Source of the DNA: Candidatus Woesearchaeota archaeon
GTDB taxonomy: Archaea > Nanobdellota > Nanobdellia > Woesearchaeales > GW2011-AR4
DNA length: 64,000 nucleotides
Assembly (NCBI GenBank): GCA_016185945.1
Contig: JACPMR010000010.1
Location: 248,001-312,000, forward strand
Direction of reading: 5' to 3'
This document shows, in pieces, positions 16,410 through 23,453 of this stretch. Numbering within the stretch: position 1 is the first letter of the stretch; the number at the start of each line of letters is the position of its first letter. The translations under genes were made by a program, and so were the position numbers. Below the pieces are notes generated by a model, which saw only the letters and a list, made by a program, of their open reading frames with translations, was not told the origin of the DNA and did not search any database.

Positions 16410-17855
16410 ATGAGCAATAACACAAAGTTCTTCTTTGTTTTAGCAGCAGTAGCAACTGCTTTGGGAATTGGCAATATCTGGCTTTTTCCTTATTTTTCTT
16501 ATAAATTGACGGGGTTATTTTTTGTCCCTTATCTCGTTGGACTAATTTTGCTTGGTGTGCCTTTGCTTATGCTTGAATTTTCAATTGGGCAATACTTTAA
16601 CAAGAACATTGTTGACTTGTTTTCAAAAATAAAGAGATGGTTCAGCGCAATTGGCTGGCTGATGGTTTTTAATGCATTTATCGTAATGAGCTACTACGCT
16701 CTTGTTGTTTCATGGCATGTAATTTATTTTTTTATTTCATTTGGGCAGCAATGGAAAAATGATGCAAAATCATATTTTTTTAATAATGTACTCCAGGTTT
16801 CTGATAGATTTTATGGCTTTACACAATTTTCATTGCCTTTATTCGTTGGTTTGGTTATAAGTTGGCTGATTATTTTTTTATATGTAAGAAAAGGATTTGA
16901 AAGCCTGAAAAAATGGTTTTTAGTTGTATTTCCTTTTTTCATTGCGCTTATGTTTTTATTCCTTATTTATTCCTTAACACTCGATAACGCATTAAATGGC
17001 GTGTATAATTTTCTGAACCCTAGAATGAAAAACCTGCTTGGCTTGGATGTTTGGATAAGCTCATTTTCATTGGCTGTGGTTTCTTTGGGCATATCTTTTG
17101 GGATTATGCCTGCATTTGCAAGGAAAAGCGGCAAGGGATTTATTACGGGAAATTCCATTTTTATTGTCATGCTTAAGCTTTTGGTTGGCATCACTCTTGG
17201 ATTCATCTTGTTCGGCATTCTTGGTTTTTTAAGCATGAAGCAAGATGTTGATGTTGACAAGCTTGCGTTTTCTGATTTCAGCTCGGAGTTTACAGTATTA
17301 ACACAGGCATTGCCTTTCTTTTACAGGCCGACTTTAATGAGCATTTTGTTTTTTGCGTTTTTAGCCATGTTTTTTATATTTGGGACAGCTGCTTTGGCTT
17401 ATTCCATAACCCACGTTCTGGTTCACAAGTTCAAGACAAAGCATGCAAATGCTGCAATTCTTGTCTCTGGAATCGGGTTTTTGATGGGACTGGCTTACAC
17501 CATAAAGCCGGGATTTTACATAATGGACATTGTAAGCCATTTTGTTTATTACAACATTTTGATTGCCGTCTTGCTTGAAGTAATTGCCATTGGATGGGTT
17601 TTTGACAGCGAGAAGATTGCCGTTTTTATCGATAATAACTCTGCTTTGAAGATTGGCTATGTTTGGAGGTTTTTCATTAGATATTTAATTCCTATAATTT
17701 TATTGGCTTTGCTGTTTTTCCAGATAAAGAAGGATTACTTATTGAATTACAATAACTATCCTTTGATTTATGTATTGATTTTTGGCGTTGGGATTGTAGT
17801 TGTTCCGATTGTTTTAGCATTCTTAATGCCGCAGAAGATATTGGACAGGAGATAG
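16410..17855 (+). CDS. Sodium:neurotransmitter symporter (NSS/SNF) family transporter
   Basis: I start at ATG 16410 because a TATA box lies about 20-30 nt upstream and the following residues match the family N-terminus; the frame is open back to 16290. About 481 aa with 11-12 transmembrane helices. TM1 carries ATALGIGNIWLFPYFSY, the NSS unwound sodium/substrate site (GxGNxWRFPY, here with Leu for Arg). The family imports amino acids with Na+. In a reduced genome it would be an amino-acid scavenging system. The Arg-to-Leu change in TM1, which removes part of the extracellular gate, is unusual. Confidence 0.85.
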   Translation: MSNNTKFFFVLAAVATALGIGNIWLFPYFSYKLTGLFFVPYLVGLILLGVPLLMLEFSIGQYFNKNIVDLFSKIKRWFSAIGWLMVFNAFIVMSYYALVVSWHVIYFFISFGQQWKNDAKSYFFNNVLQVSDRFYGFTQFSLPLFVGLVISWLIIFLYVRKGFESLKKWFLVVFPFFIALMFLFLIYSLTLDNALNGVYNFLNPRMKNLLGLDVWISSFSLAVVSLGISFGIMPAFARKSGKGFITGNSIFIVMLKLLVGITLGFILFGILGFLSMKQDVDVDKLAFSDFSSEFTVLTQALPFFYRPTLMSILFFAFLAMFFIFGTAALAYSITHVLVHKFKTKHANAAILVSGIGFLMGLAYTIKPGFYIMDIVSHFVYYNILIAVLLEVIAIGWVFDSEKIAVFIDNNSALKIGYVWRFFIRYLIPIILLALLFFQIKKDYLLNYNNYPLIYVLIFGVGIVVVPIVLAFLMPQKILDRR

Positions 17856-17890
17856 AAATCTTTTTATTCTTAATTTTCTTACTATGAAAT

Positions 17891-18814
17891 ATGCCGGATT
17901 TGTTTTCAATCATCCTTATTGTTTTTGGCTTAAGCCTGTTTGAAATAATCATAAGCGTAGACAATGCCATAATCAATGCAGAAGTTCTCGGCACGATGTC
18001 AAAGAGGGCAAGAAGATGGTTCTTGCTTTGGGGCATTATAATTGCTGTTTTTCTTGTTAGAGGGCTGCTGCCTTGGCTTATAATATGGATGAACAATCCA
18101 AGCCTGGGTGCAATAGGCGCTCTGACAGCATCTTTCAGTTCAGACCCGAAGATAGCAGAGGTCATTGAGCAAAGTGCTCCTGTCCTGCTTATCGGAGGCG
18201 GGGTTTTTCTTGTATTCTTGTTCTTTCACTGGCTTTTCCTTGAGAGGAAGAATTATGGCCTGATAGGGGAAAAGTTCATTGAAAGGCAAGGCGTATGGTT
18301 TTTTGCCGTAGTTTCTGTCTTGCTTTCCGTGATTGTCTGGAAGGCAATCAAGGTCAATCCTGCGATGGCTTTCGGCGCTGTTGTCGGCTCGACTGCCTTC
18401 TTCATAACGCATGGATTCAAGGAGAATGCTGAAAAGGCTGAAAAAGAGATGCTTGAAGGCAGCGGCAAGATGAGCGATATAGCAAAGATTTTCTATCTTG
18501 AAGTAATAGATGCCACATTCTCTGTTGACGGAATTCTGGGCGCATTTGCATTCACATTCTCCATTCCGCTTATATTAATAGGCAACGGCATTGGCGCTTT
18601 GGTTGTAAGGCAGCTTACAATAAGCAATGTAGAGAATGTCAAGAAGTACAAGTATTTGAAGAATGGAGCAATGTACTCCATATTGGCGCTTGGCACCATA
18701 ATGCTTGCTGACAGCTTCGGATTTCACATTCCGGAATGGTTCGCTCCAATCATAACTTTTACAATAATAGGATTTTTCTTGTGGAAGTCTGTAAAGGAGC
18801 TGAAAAAACAATAA
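17891..18814 (+). CDS. TerC family integral membrane protein
   Basis: 307 aa, about 8-9 transmembrane helices. TerC signatures are present: IISVDNAI near the N-terminus and VIDATFSVDGILGAFAFT in the second half, each with the acidic residue proposed to bind metal. The family is implicated in metal ion (notably Mn2+) export and tellurite resistance. It starts 35 nt after the NSS transporter on the same strand, so both may share a transcript. Length fits the longer DUF475-type subfamily. Confidence 0.85.
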   Translation: MPDLFSIILIVFGLSLFEIIISVDNAIINAEVLGTMSKRARRWFLLWGIIIAVFLVRGLLPWLIIWMNNPSLGAIGALTASFSSDPKIAEVIEQSAPVLLIGGGVFLVFLFFHWLFLERKNYGLIGEKFIERQGVWFFAVVSVLLSVIVWKAIKVNPAMAFGAVVGSTAFFITHGFKENAEKAEKEMLEGSGKMSDIAKIFYLEVIDATFSVDGILGAFAFTFSIPLILIGNGIGALVVRQLTISNVENVKKYKYLKNGAMYSILALGTIMLADSFGFHIPEWFAPIITFTIIGFFLWKSVKELKKQ

Positions 18815-18905
18815 ATTTATAAAAAATATAGGGCGCTTTCAATGTAATTGTTTGCATTAATACAATTTACATAAATAATTCAATAAATAACAAAAATTCC
18901 AGTCA

Positions 18906-19068
18906 CGTCGCTTCCCAGCATCTGCAAAGGTGATATGGGAACCCAGCTCAGGACATTTTGCCTGACTGAGTTGAATAGATAGGCGCGGAGGAGAAGCACA
19001 AAAGCTAGTACCTCCACAGCAGAATGCCGACGCGCGTAAATATTGTCGCCGAAGGCGACGGATTGAAA
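18906..19068 (+). repeat. Family A structured intergenic element, copy A2
   Basis: CGTCGC (18906-18911) can pair with GCGACG (19055-19060) to close the element. TTCCCA/TGGGAA forms the first hairpin; TCAGG/CCTGA a second. GCGCG (18983-18987) pairs with CGCGC (19031-19035) and GAGG (18988-18991) with CCTC (19011-19014). The loop bases ATCTGC near the start can pair with GCAGAA near 19019-19024, suggesting a pseudoknot. The end is GATTGAAA. It lies between same-strand terC and glyS, 33 nt before the glyS ATG. Confidence 0.8.
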
Positions 19069-19101
19069 TATTAAATTAAATGTTACAAAACACTGATAAA
19101 A

Positions 19102-20640
19102 ATGGAAAAGCCAAAACTTACAATTGACGAGATGGCTGTTTTCTGCAAGAGAAAAGGGTTTGTTTATCCAACTAGCGAGATTTATGGCGGAATAGCGGGA
19201 TTTTATGATTTTGGGCATTTGGGAGTTGAGTTGAAAAACAATATCAAAAATGAGTGGTGGAAGGCATTTGTGCAGCAGAGGGAGGATATTGTCGGGATTG
19301 ACGGCAGCATAATAACCAACCCAATGGTGTGGAAGGCATCCGGGCATGTTGACGGCTTTACAGATGTTTTGGTTGACTGCAGGAAATGCGGCTCAAGATT
19401 CAGGGGGGATCATCTTATAGAAGATAAGTTGAAAATTTCAACTGCCGGAATGTCGCTTGATGAGATTGCAAAGGAAATCTCACGGCATAAAATCAAGTGC
19501 CAGAAATGCGGCTCCGAGCTGGGAGAGCCAAAGAAATTCAATTTAATGTTTGCAACAAATATTGGTCCTATGCAGGCATCAAGCTCTGCTGCATACTTAA
19601 GGCCCGAGACAGCGCAGGTTATTTTCACAAATTTCAAGCTGGTGCAGGAAAATGCAAGGCTGAAGCTTCCATTTGGAATTGCGCAAATAGGAAAGGCGTT
19701 CAGGAATGAGATTTCCCCAAGGGAGTTCTTGTTCAGAATGAGGGAGTTCGAGCAGATGGAAATAGAGTATTTTGTGCATCCTGAAAAGCAGGAAGATTGC
19801 CCTTACATTGACGAAATCTTGGATTATGAGTTGAATGTCTTGTCTGCTGACATGCAGAAGCAGAAAAAGAAAATGCAGAAAATGCCAATCAAGGAATGTT
19901 TGAATAAAAAAATAATAAAGACAAGATGGCATGCTTACTGGCTTGCGACCATGCACAAGTGGTTTGCTGACTTAGGAGCAAATCCGGAGCATTTCAGGAT
20001 AAGGCAGCATGTGAAGGACGAGCTTAGCCATTATGCGCTTGACACTTGGGACTTGGAGTATGAGTTTCCGTTTGGATGGAAAGAATTGCAAGGACTGAGC
20101 AACAGAACAGATTTTGATTTAAAACAACACATGCAACATTCCAAAACTGACTTGAGCATTTTTGATGAAGAAACCAAAAAGAAAATAATTCCTCATGTCA
20201 TATGCGAGCCATCTCAGGGAGTTGAGAGAGCATTTCTTGTGTTTATGTTTGATGCTTATAATTATGACAAGAAAAGGGATAATGTTGTTTTGAAGCTGCA
20301 TCCAAAATTATGCCCCATAAAGATTGGAGTTTTTCCGCTTTTGTCAAACAAGGAAGATTTGGTTAAGAAAGCAAGGGATGTTTATAACGAGCTTGTGAAA
20401 GAATGGACATGCACTTTTGACTTATCAGGCTCCATAGGCAGAAGATATGCAAGGGCAGACGAGATTGGAGTTTATGCCTGCGTCACGATTGACTTTGATA
20501 GTTTGGAAGACAACAGCGTGACTGTAAGAAGCAGAGACACAACAGAGCAAATAAGGGTAAAGATAAAGGAGTTGAAGGAAATATTAAGAAAATTCTTAGA
20601 TGGAGAAAAATTAGGGAAGTTGGGGGAGAAGGTGGAGTGA
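19102..20640 (+). CDS. glyS: Glycyl-tRNA synthetase, archaeal/eukaryotic type
   Basis: 512 aa class II synthetase, alpha2 type. Motif 1 region near GGIAGFYDFGHLGVELKNN, a Cys-rich insertion (CRKCGSRFRGD ... CQKCGSELGEP) that probably binds zinc, motif 2 FRNEISPREFLFRMREFEQM, motif 3 PSQGVERAFLV, and the C-terminal anticodon-binding domain with ELVKEWTCTFDLSGSIGRRY. Charges tRNA-Gly. Preceded by element A2, with no separate SD, consistent with a leaderless or short-leader mRNA. Confidence 0.95.
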   Translation: MEKPKLTIDEMAVFCKRKGFVYPTSEIYGGIAGFYDFGHLGVELKNNIKNEWWKAFVQQREDIVGIDGSIITNPMVWKASGHVDGFTDVLVDCRKCGSRFRGDHLIEDKLKISTAGMSLDEIAKEISRHKIKCQKCGSELGEPKKFNLMFATNIGPMQASSSAAYLRPETAQVIFTNFKLVQENARLKLPFGIAQIGKAFRNEISPREFLFRMREFEQMEIEYFVHPEKQEDCPYIDEILDYELNVLSADMQKQKKKMQKMPIKECLNKKIIKTRWHAYWLATMHKWFADLGANPEHFRIRQHVKDELSHYALDTWDLEYEFPFGWKELQGLSNRTDFDLKQHMQHSKTDLSIFDEETKKKIIPHVICEPSQGVERAFLVFMFDAYNYDKKRDNVVLKLHPKLCPIKIGVFPLLSNKEDLVKKARDVYNELVKEWTCTFDLSGSIGRRYARADEIGVYACVTIDFDSLEDNSVTVRSRDTTEQIRVKIKELKEILRKFLDGEKLGKLGEKVE

Positions 20641-20942
20641 GATATAGATAAAAATTCGTTTAACTTTTGTTTTTAAATGCACTTTTTCGACACACTTTCG
20701 ATTACTATGTCCTTAAAGAGAAAGAAAGACTTAACGGATAATGAGGTTAGATTTTAGTTTGTCCTTGTGAGATATCCATCCACTTCTAACAAATAGCAAG
20801 GTCTATAAAGAGTAACTTAAAGAAAATGTAGCATAGTGGATGGAAAAAATAACCAATATACCGAAAGATTTATAAATAAAATCCCACTACTATACATTTA
20901 GTTAAAGTAAATGACAAAATGTGTCATGGAGGAAAATATAAA
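20641..20942 (+). promoter_or_regulatory. Regulatory gap before the DUF5343-like gene
   Basis: 302 bases with three signals. (1) CCATCCACT (about 20778-20786) and AGTGGATGG (about 20835-20843) form a long-range inverted repeat. (2) TATA box TTTATAAATA at 20869-20878. (3) ATGACA-AAATG-TGTCAT, a perfect 6-bp inverted repeat at 20911-20927, immediately before the SD GGAGG (20928-20932). The last two place a likely operator or leader hairpin between transcription start and the ribosome site, so binding there could block translation or transcription. Confidence 0.45.
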
Positions 20943-21701
20943 ATGGAAGAAAAAAAAGGACTAAGACCACCATATGCAACTTCTGGGCAAGTTGACCAGA
21001 TTTTAGATATTTTTAAGAGGATTGCCCCAAGAAAGATTGACGCAAAATTTGTAATCGAAAATAAAATTACAACAGCCCCTAATGCATTTAAAGTCCTAGA
21101 TTTCGCCAAATGGTTGGGAATAGTCGATAATTCTGGAAATGTAAGGGAAGAAATATCCAGTAAGCTCAGGTTGGTAGGAGAAGAAAGAGAAAAATTCATA
21201 GCTGAACTAGTAAAGAAGTCTTATAAAGATATTTTTGATAGTGTAAACCTCGAACAAGCTAGAAAGGATGACATAATAAATTACTTTGTAAGTCACTATA
21301 AGTTTGGAGGGTCGCAGGCTCTATATGCTGCAAGATTATTTATGCACCTATGCCAAAGAACAGGTGTAAAAGTATCAGAAGATCTAAAAAAGAAAACTCA
21401 TACTGGCACTTCTAGCCCAAAAAAATATAAAATAAAATCTGTGAAACCAGACAATAAGAAGATAACACAGAATGATGAAAGACCACTTTATAATGTTCCG
21501 GAAGAAGGAACGATTGTTCTGAGCATTGTGGGTAATGGGCTAAACCGAAAGGTAATTGCTCGAAATAAAGAAGAACTTCAAGAGCTATACGAAGGAAAAT
21601 TTAAATCCCTTGTTGAAGCAGCTAAACTATTATTTCTTGAAGAAGAGCAAAAAACTGACAATCACATCAATGAATCTGATGAAGAGTTAGAACCAGACTA
21701 G
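20943..21701 (+). CDS. DUF5343-like protein
   Basis: Start set at ATG 20943, 10 nt after GGAGG; a frame from 20919 would read through the SD. 252 aa. The N-terminal ~140 residues (LRPPYATSGQVDQILDIFKR ... FGGSQALYAARLFMHLCQRTG) match the pattern of DUF5343, a winged-helix-like domain of unknown function seen in mobile and defence-associated contexts. The C-terminal part is acidic, with a short beta-rich segment (EEGTIVLSIVGNGLNRKV). It stands alone, has its own regulated-looking promoter, and is followed by a stable hairpin. Not otherwise characterised. Confidence 0.6.
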   Translation: MEEKKGLRPPYATSGQVDQILDIFKRIAPRKIDAKFVIENKITTAPNAFKVLDFAKWLGIVDNSGNVREEISSKLRLVGEEREKFIAELVKKSYKDIFDSVNLEQARKDDIINYFVSHYKFGGSQALYAARLFMHLCQRTGVKVSEDLKKKTHTGTSSPKKYKIKSVKPDNKKITQNDERPLYNVPEEGTIVLSIVGNGLNRKVIARNKEELQELYEGKFKSLVEAAKLLFLEEEQKTDNHINESDEELEPD

Positions 21702-21719
21702 CTCTGAGAATTTAAATGT

Positions 21720-21782
21720 GGTCGTGGGGAGTTCGATACAACCATTCAGGACCCCAGATCCTGAAAACTCTTCCCACGTACC
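21720..21782 (+). other. Long stable hairpin after the DUF5343-like gene
   Basis: GGTCGTGGG-GAGTT pairs with AACTC-TT-CCCACG-T-ACC (21720-21733 with 21766-21782), enclosing an inner perfect hairpin TTCAGGA/TCCTGAA (21745-21751 with 21759-21765). It starts 19 nt after the stop and ends in CCTTTTATAA. It could be a 3'-UTR stabiliser, terminator, or small RNA; a TTTAAAT at 21711-21717 is too close to be its promoter. The remaining gap to 22028 is AT-rich with nothing I can name. Confidence 0.45.
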
Positions 21783-22028
21783 TTTTATAATAAACTAATG
21801 AAGGATAATTTTAAAATCTTTCTTTTTATTTTATTGATTGATACCATGACGTATTAGTTAAATATCTATAGAGTTTGAAAAAACTAGCCTTGCTCTGTAC
21901 GTTAAACGAATTTTCCACCCTCAATTCAACCTCAAAATCCAATAATTCAGCAAAACTAACCCAAGCAAAGTCCGGGATTAGACAAAACTTGTTTAAATCA
22001 AGAAAATTCCAAAACCTTTATATATTAA

Positions 22029-22062
22029 TCCCACATTAATCCCATATTAAGGTGATGTTAAT
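22029..22062 (+). promoter_or_regulatory. Operator-like repeats of the RelBE-type operon
   Basis: Two direct copies of ATTAATCCCAYATTAA overlap just before the antitoxin start, followed by AAGGTGAT as SD. CTTTATATATTAATCC supplies the TATA box at about 22016-22024. Direct repeats between TATA and start fit autorepression by the antitoxin. Confidence 0.5.
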
Positions 22063-22302
22063 ATGGTACAGGCGATAATAAACATATCGGAAAAGGCGAA
22101 CAGGGTTTTGAATATTGTGAAGGCTAAATATGGGTTGAAGGACAAGTCTGAGGCGATAAACATTATGGCAGAGGAATACGAGCAGGAGATTATTGAGCCT
22201 GAGCTAAGGCCCGAATATATTGGAAAATTGGAAAAAATCCAGAAGCAAAAGGGAGTGCCTTTCAAAAATATGTCTGAGCTGCGAAAAATAATAGAAGGAT
22301 AA
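22063..22302 (+). CDS. RelB-type antitoxin
   Basis: 79 aa. A short N-terminal strand (VQAIINISEKANRVLNIVKA) followed by helices, as in ribbon-helix-helix antitoxins of the DUF2683 type common in archaea, and an acidic C-terminal segment (EEYEQEIIEPELRPEYIGKL) for toxin binding. It is 2 nt upstream of a RelE-like toxin, and upstream direct repeats suggest autorepression. Confidence 0.75.
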   Translation: MVQAIINISEKANRVLNIVKAKYGLKDKSEAINIMAEEYEQEIIEPELRPEYIGKLEKIQKQKGVPFKNMSELRKIIEG

Positions 22303-22304
22303 AA

Positions 22305-22574
22305 ATGATTTATGAGATACTTCCTTCTCTTCAAAAGAAGCTCAATAAATTATCCAAAAAGGACAGCACACTTTACGGGCAAGTTTTTAACAAAATAGAA
22401 GAAGTGATAAGCTCTGCAAATGTTGAACATTATAAAAACCTAAGGCATGACATGAAGGACAAAAAAAGAGTCCACTTAGGGCATTTCGTGTTGGTTTTTA
22501 GGTTTATAAAGGCAGAAAACAAAATTATTTTTGATGACTTTGACCACCATGATAATATCTATAAAAAATCTTAA
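22305..22574 (+). CDS. RelE/ParE-family toxin
   Basis: 89 aa with the compact RelE fold pattern: ILPSLQKKLNKLSKKDSTLY at the N-terminus, VEHYKNLRHDMKDKKRVHLG in the middle (basic RNA-contact region) and the terminal strands FVLVFRFIKAENKIIFDDFD followed by HHD. RelE toxins cut mRNA in the ribosomal A site; this His/Lys/Arg pattern fits the archaeal branch. It is paired with the antitoxin directly upstream. Confidence 0.8.
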   Translation: MIYEILPSLQKKLNKLSKKDSTLYGQVFNKIEEVISSANVEHYKNLRHDMKDKKRVHLGHFVLVFRFIKAENKIIFDDFDHHDNIYKKS

Positions 22575-22692
22575 ATAAAAATCTTTTCAACTGGTATCTT
22601 CGTTAAGTCAAATAAAAAGGGAATGAAAAAATAATTCCTACCATAACCTTATAAATACTCATCTATCCTCCTAGTTTAATTGAATTTGAAAT

Positions 22693-23019
22693 ATGAGAAA
22701 CTTTAATCGAAACAGAAAATTTGGAAGAAGGGATTCTAGGCCAAGTTATGGAGATTCAAAAAGATTCAGCAGGGATTCTGTCAGGCCTGGAAGAAGAGAT
22801 TTTAGAAAAGAAGTTGAAATGCATAGCGCAACCTGCGACAAATGCGGTGCAAGATGCGAAGTTCCCTTCAAGCCAAGCGGGAGCAAGCCAGTTTACTGCA
22901 ATGATTGTTTTAGAAAAGGTGAAAATTCTGAATCAAAGAGCCCTGACCAGCATAACAAAGAGTTTGATATAATAAACGAAAAGCTTGATAAGATATTGGA
23001 AGCATTAGGAAAGGATTGA
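22693..23019 (+). CDS. Arg-rich zinc-ribbon protein of the CxxC(n)CxxC type
   Basis: 108 aa. The N-terminal 40 residues are Arg/Ser/Gly/Phe-rich and basic (RNRKFGRRDSRPSYGD), probably unstructured and nucleic-acid binding. A zinc ribbon follows with CDKCGARCEVPFKPSGSKPV and YCNDCF, the signature of a small zinc-binding domain common in CPR bacteria and DPANN archaea. A short C-terminal helix ends the protein. A TATA box (CTTATAAATA) is about 40 nt upstream. It probably binds RNA or DNA. Confidence 0.7.
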   Translation: MRNFNRNRKFGRRDSRPSYGDSKRFSRDSVRPGRRDFRKEVEMHSATCDKCGARCEVPFKPSGSKPVYCNDCFRKGENSESKSPDQHNKEFDIINEKLDKILEALGKD

Positions 23020-23098
23020 TTTTCTAAAATATATAAAGCTTTGAAGTATGCATTTTTGATTGTCGTTTTATAATTTATATAATCTAAAACCAAAAACT

Positions 23099-23172
23099 TT
23101 AAATATAAGCACCACCCTGAAAACATACTACATATAGTATATAGACGACATCTAACATACTACATATTGTGT
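23099..23172 (+). promoter_or_regulatory. nrdJ promoter with two NrdR-box-like sites
   Basis: TATA box TTTAAATA at 23099-23106. Two 16-bp sites begin 32 bp apart: ATACTACATATAGTAT (23125-23140, a palindrome with 6-bp arms) and ATACTACATATTGTGT (23157-23172, same left half). They overlap or follow the expected transcription start. NrdR boxes in bacteria are 16-bp palindromes occurring in pairs about three helical turns apart upstream of ribonucleotide reductase genes, the arrangement seen here. Confidence 0.5.
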
Positions 23173-23265
23173 TTTCGGCTAAGTAGTGAAAATCGGTAAA
23201 AAGGGCAATTTTGACAATAAACTGCATTAAAAACATAAAACAAACATTAAAACAATAAACAAACA

Positions 23266-23406
23266 CGAGAGCTTCCTTTGGATTCCATTGGTGAAAAAGG
23301 AAACCTGCTTTTGATGTTTAATGCAATACATAGGCGAGGCAAAATCGATTGAAAGGGAAGATTTTGCCGAGCAGTAAAATTTGCGAGCGAAGCGAGCGGA
23401 TTGAAA
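23266..23406 (+). repeat. Divergent family A-like element upstream of nrdJ (element C)
   Basis: Begins GAGAGCTTCCT with AGGAAACC closing a first hairpin, contains a perfect 9-bp stem GGCAAAATC (23338-23346) with GATTTTGCC (23360-23368), and ends GCGAGCGAAGCGAGCGGATT then GAAA. The 3' end lines up with family A (GTAA, ATTGTCGCC-GAA-GGCGACGGATTGAAA), so I treat it as a diverged member. It lies inside the predicted 5' leader of nrdJ. Confidence 0.6.
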
Positions 23407-23453
23407 ATAAAAGTTAATTGGTATGTAAACTAAAGAATAAAAGAGGGTTAAAA

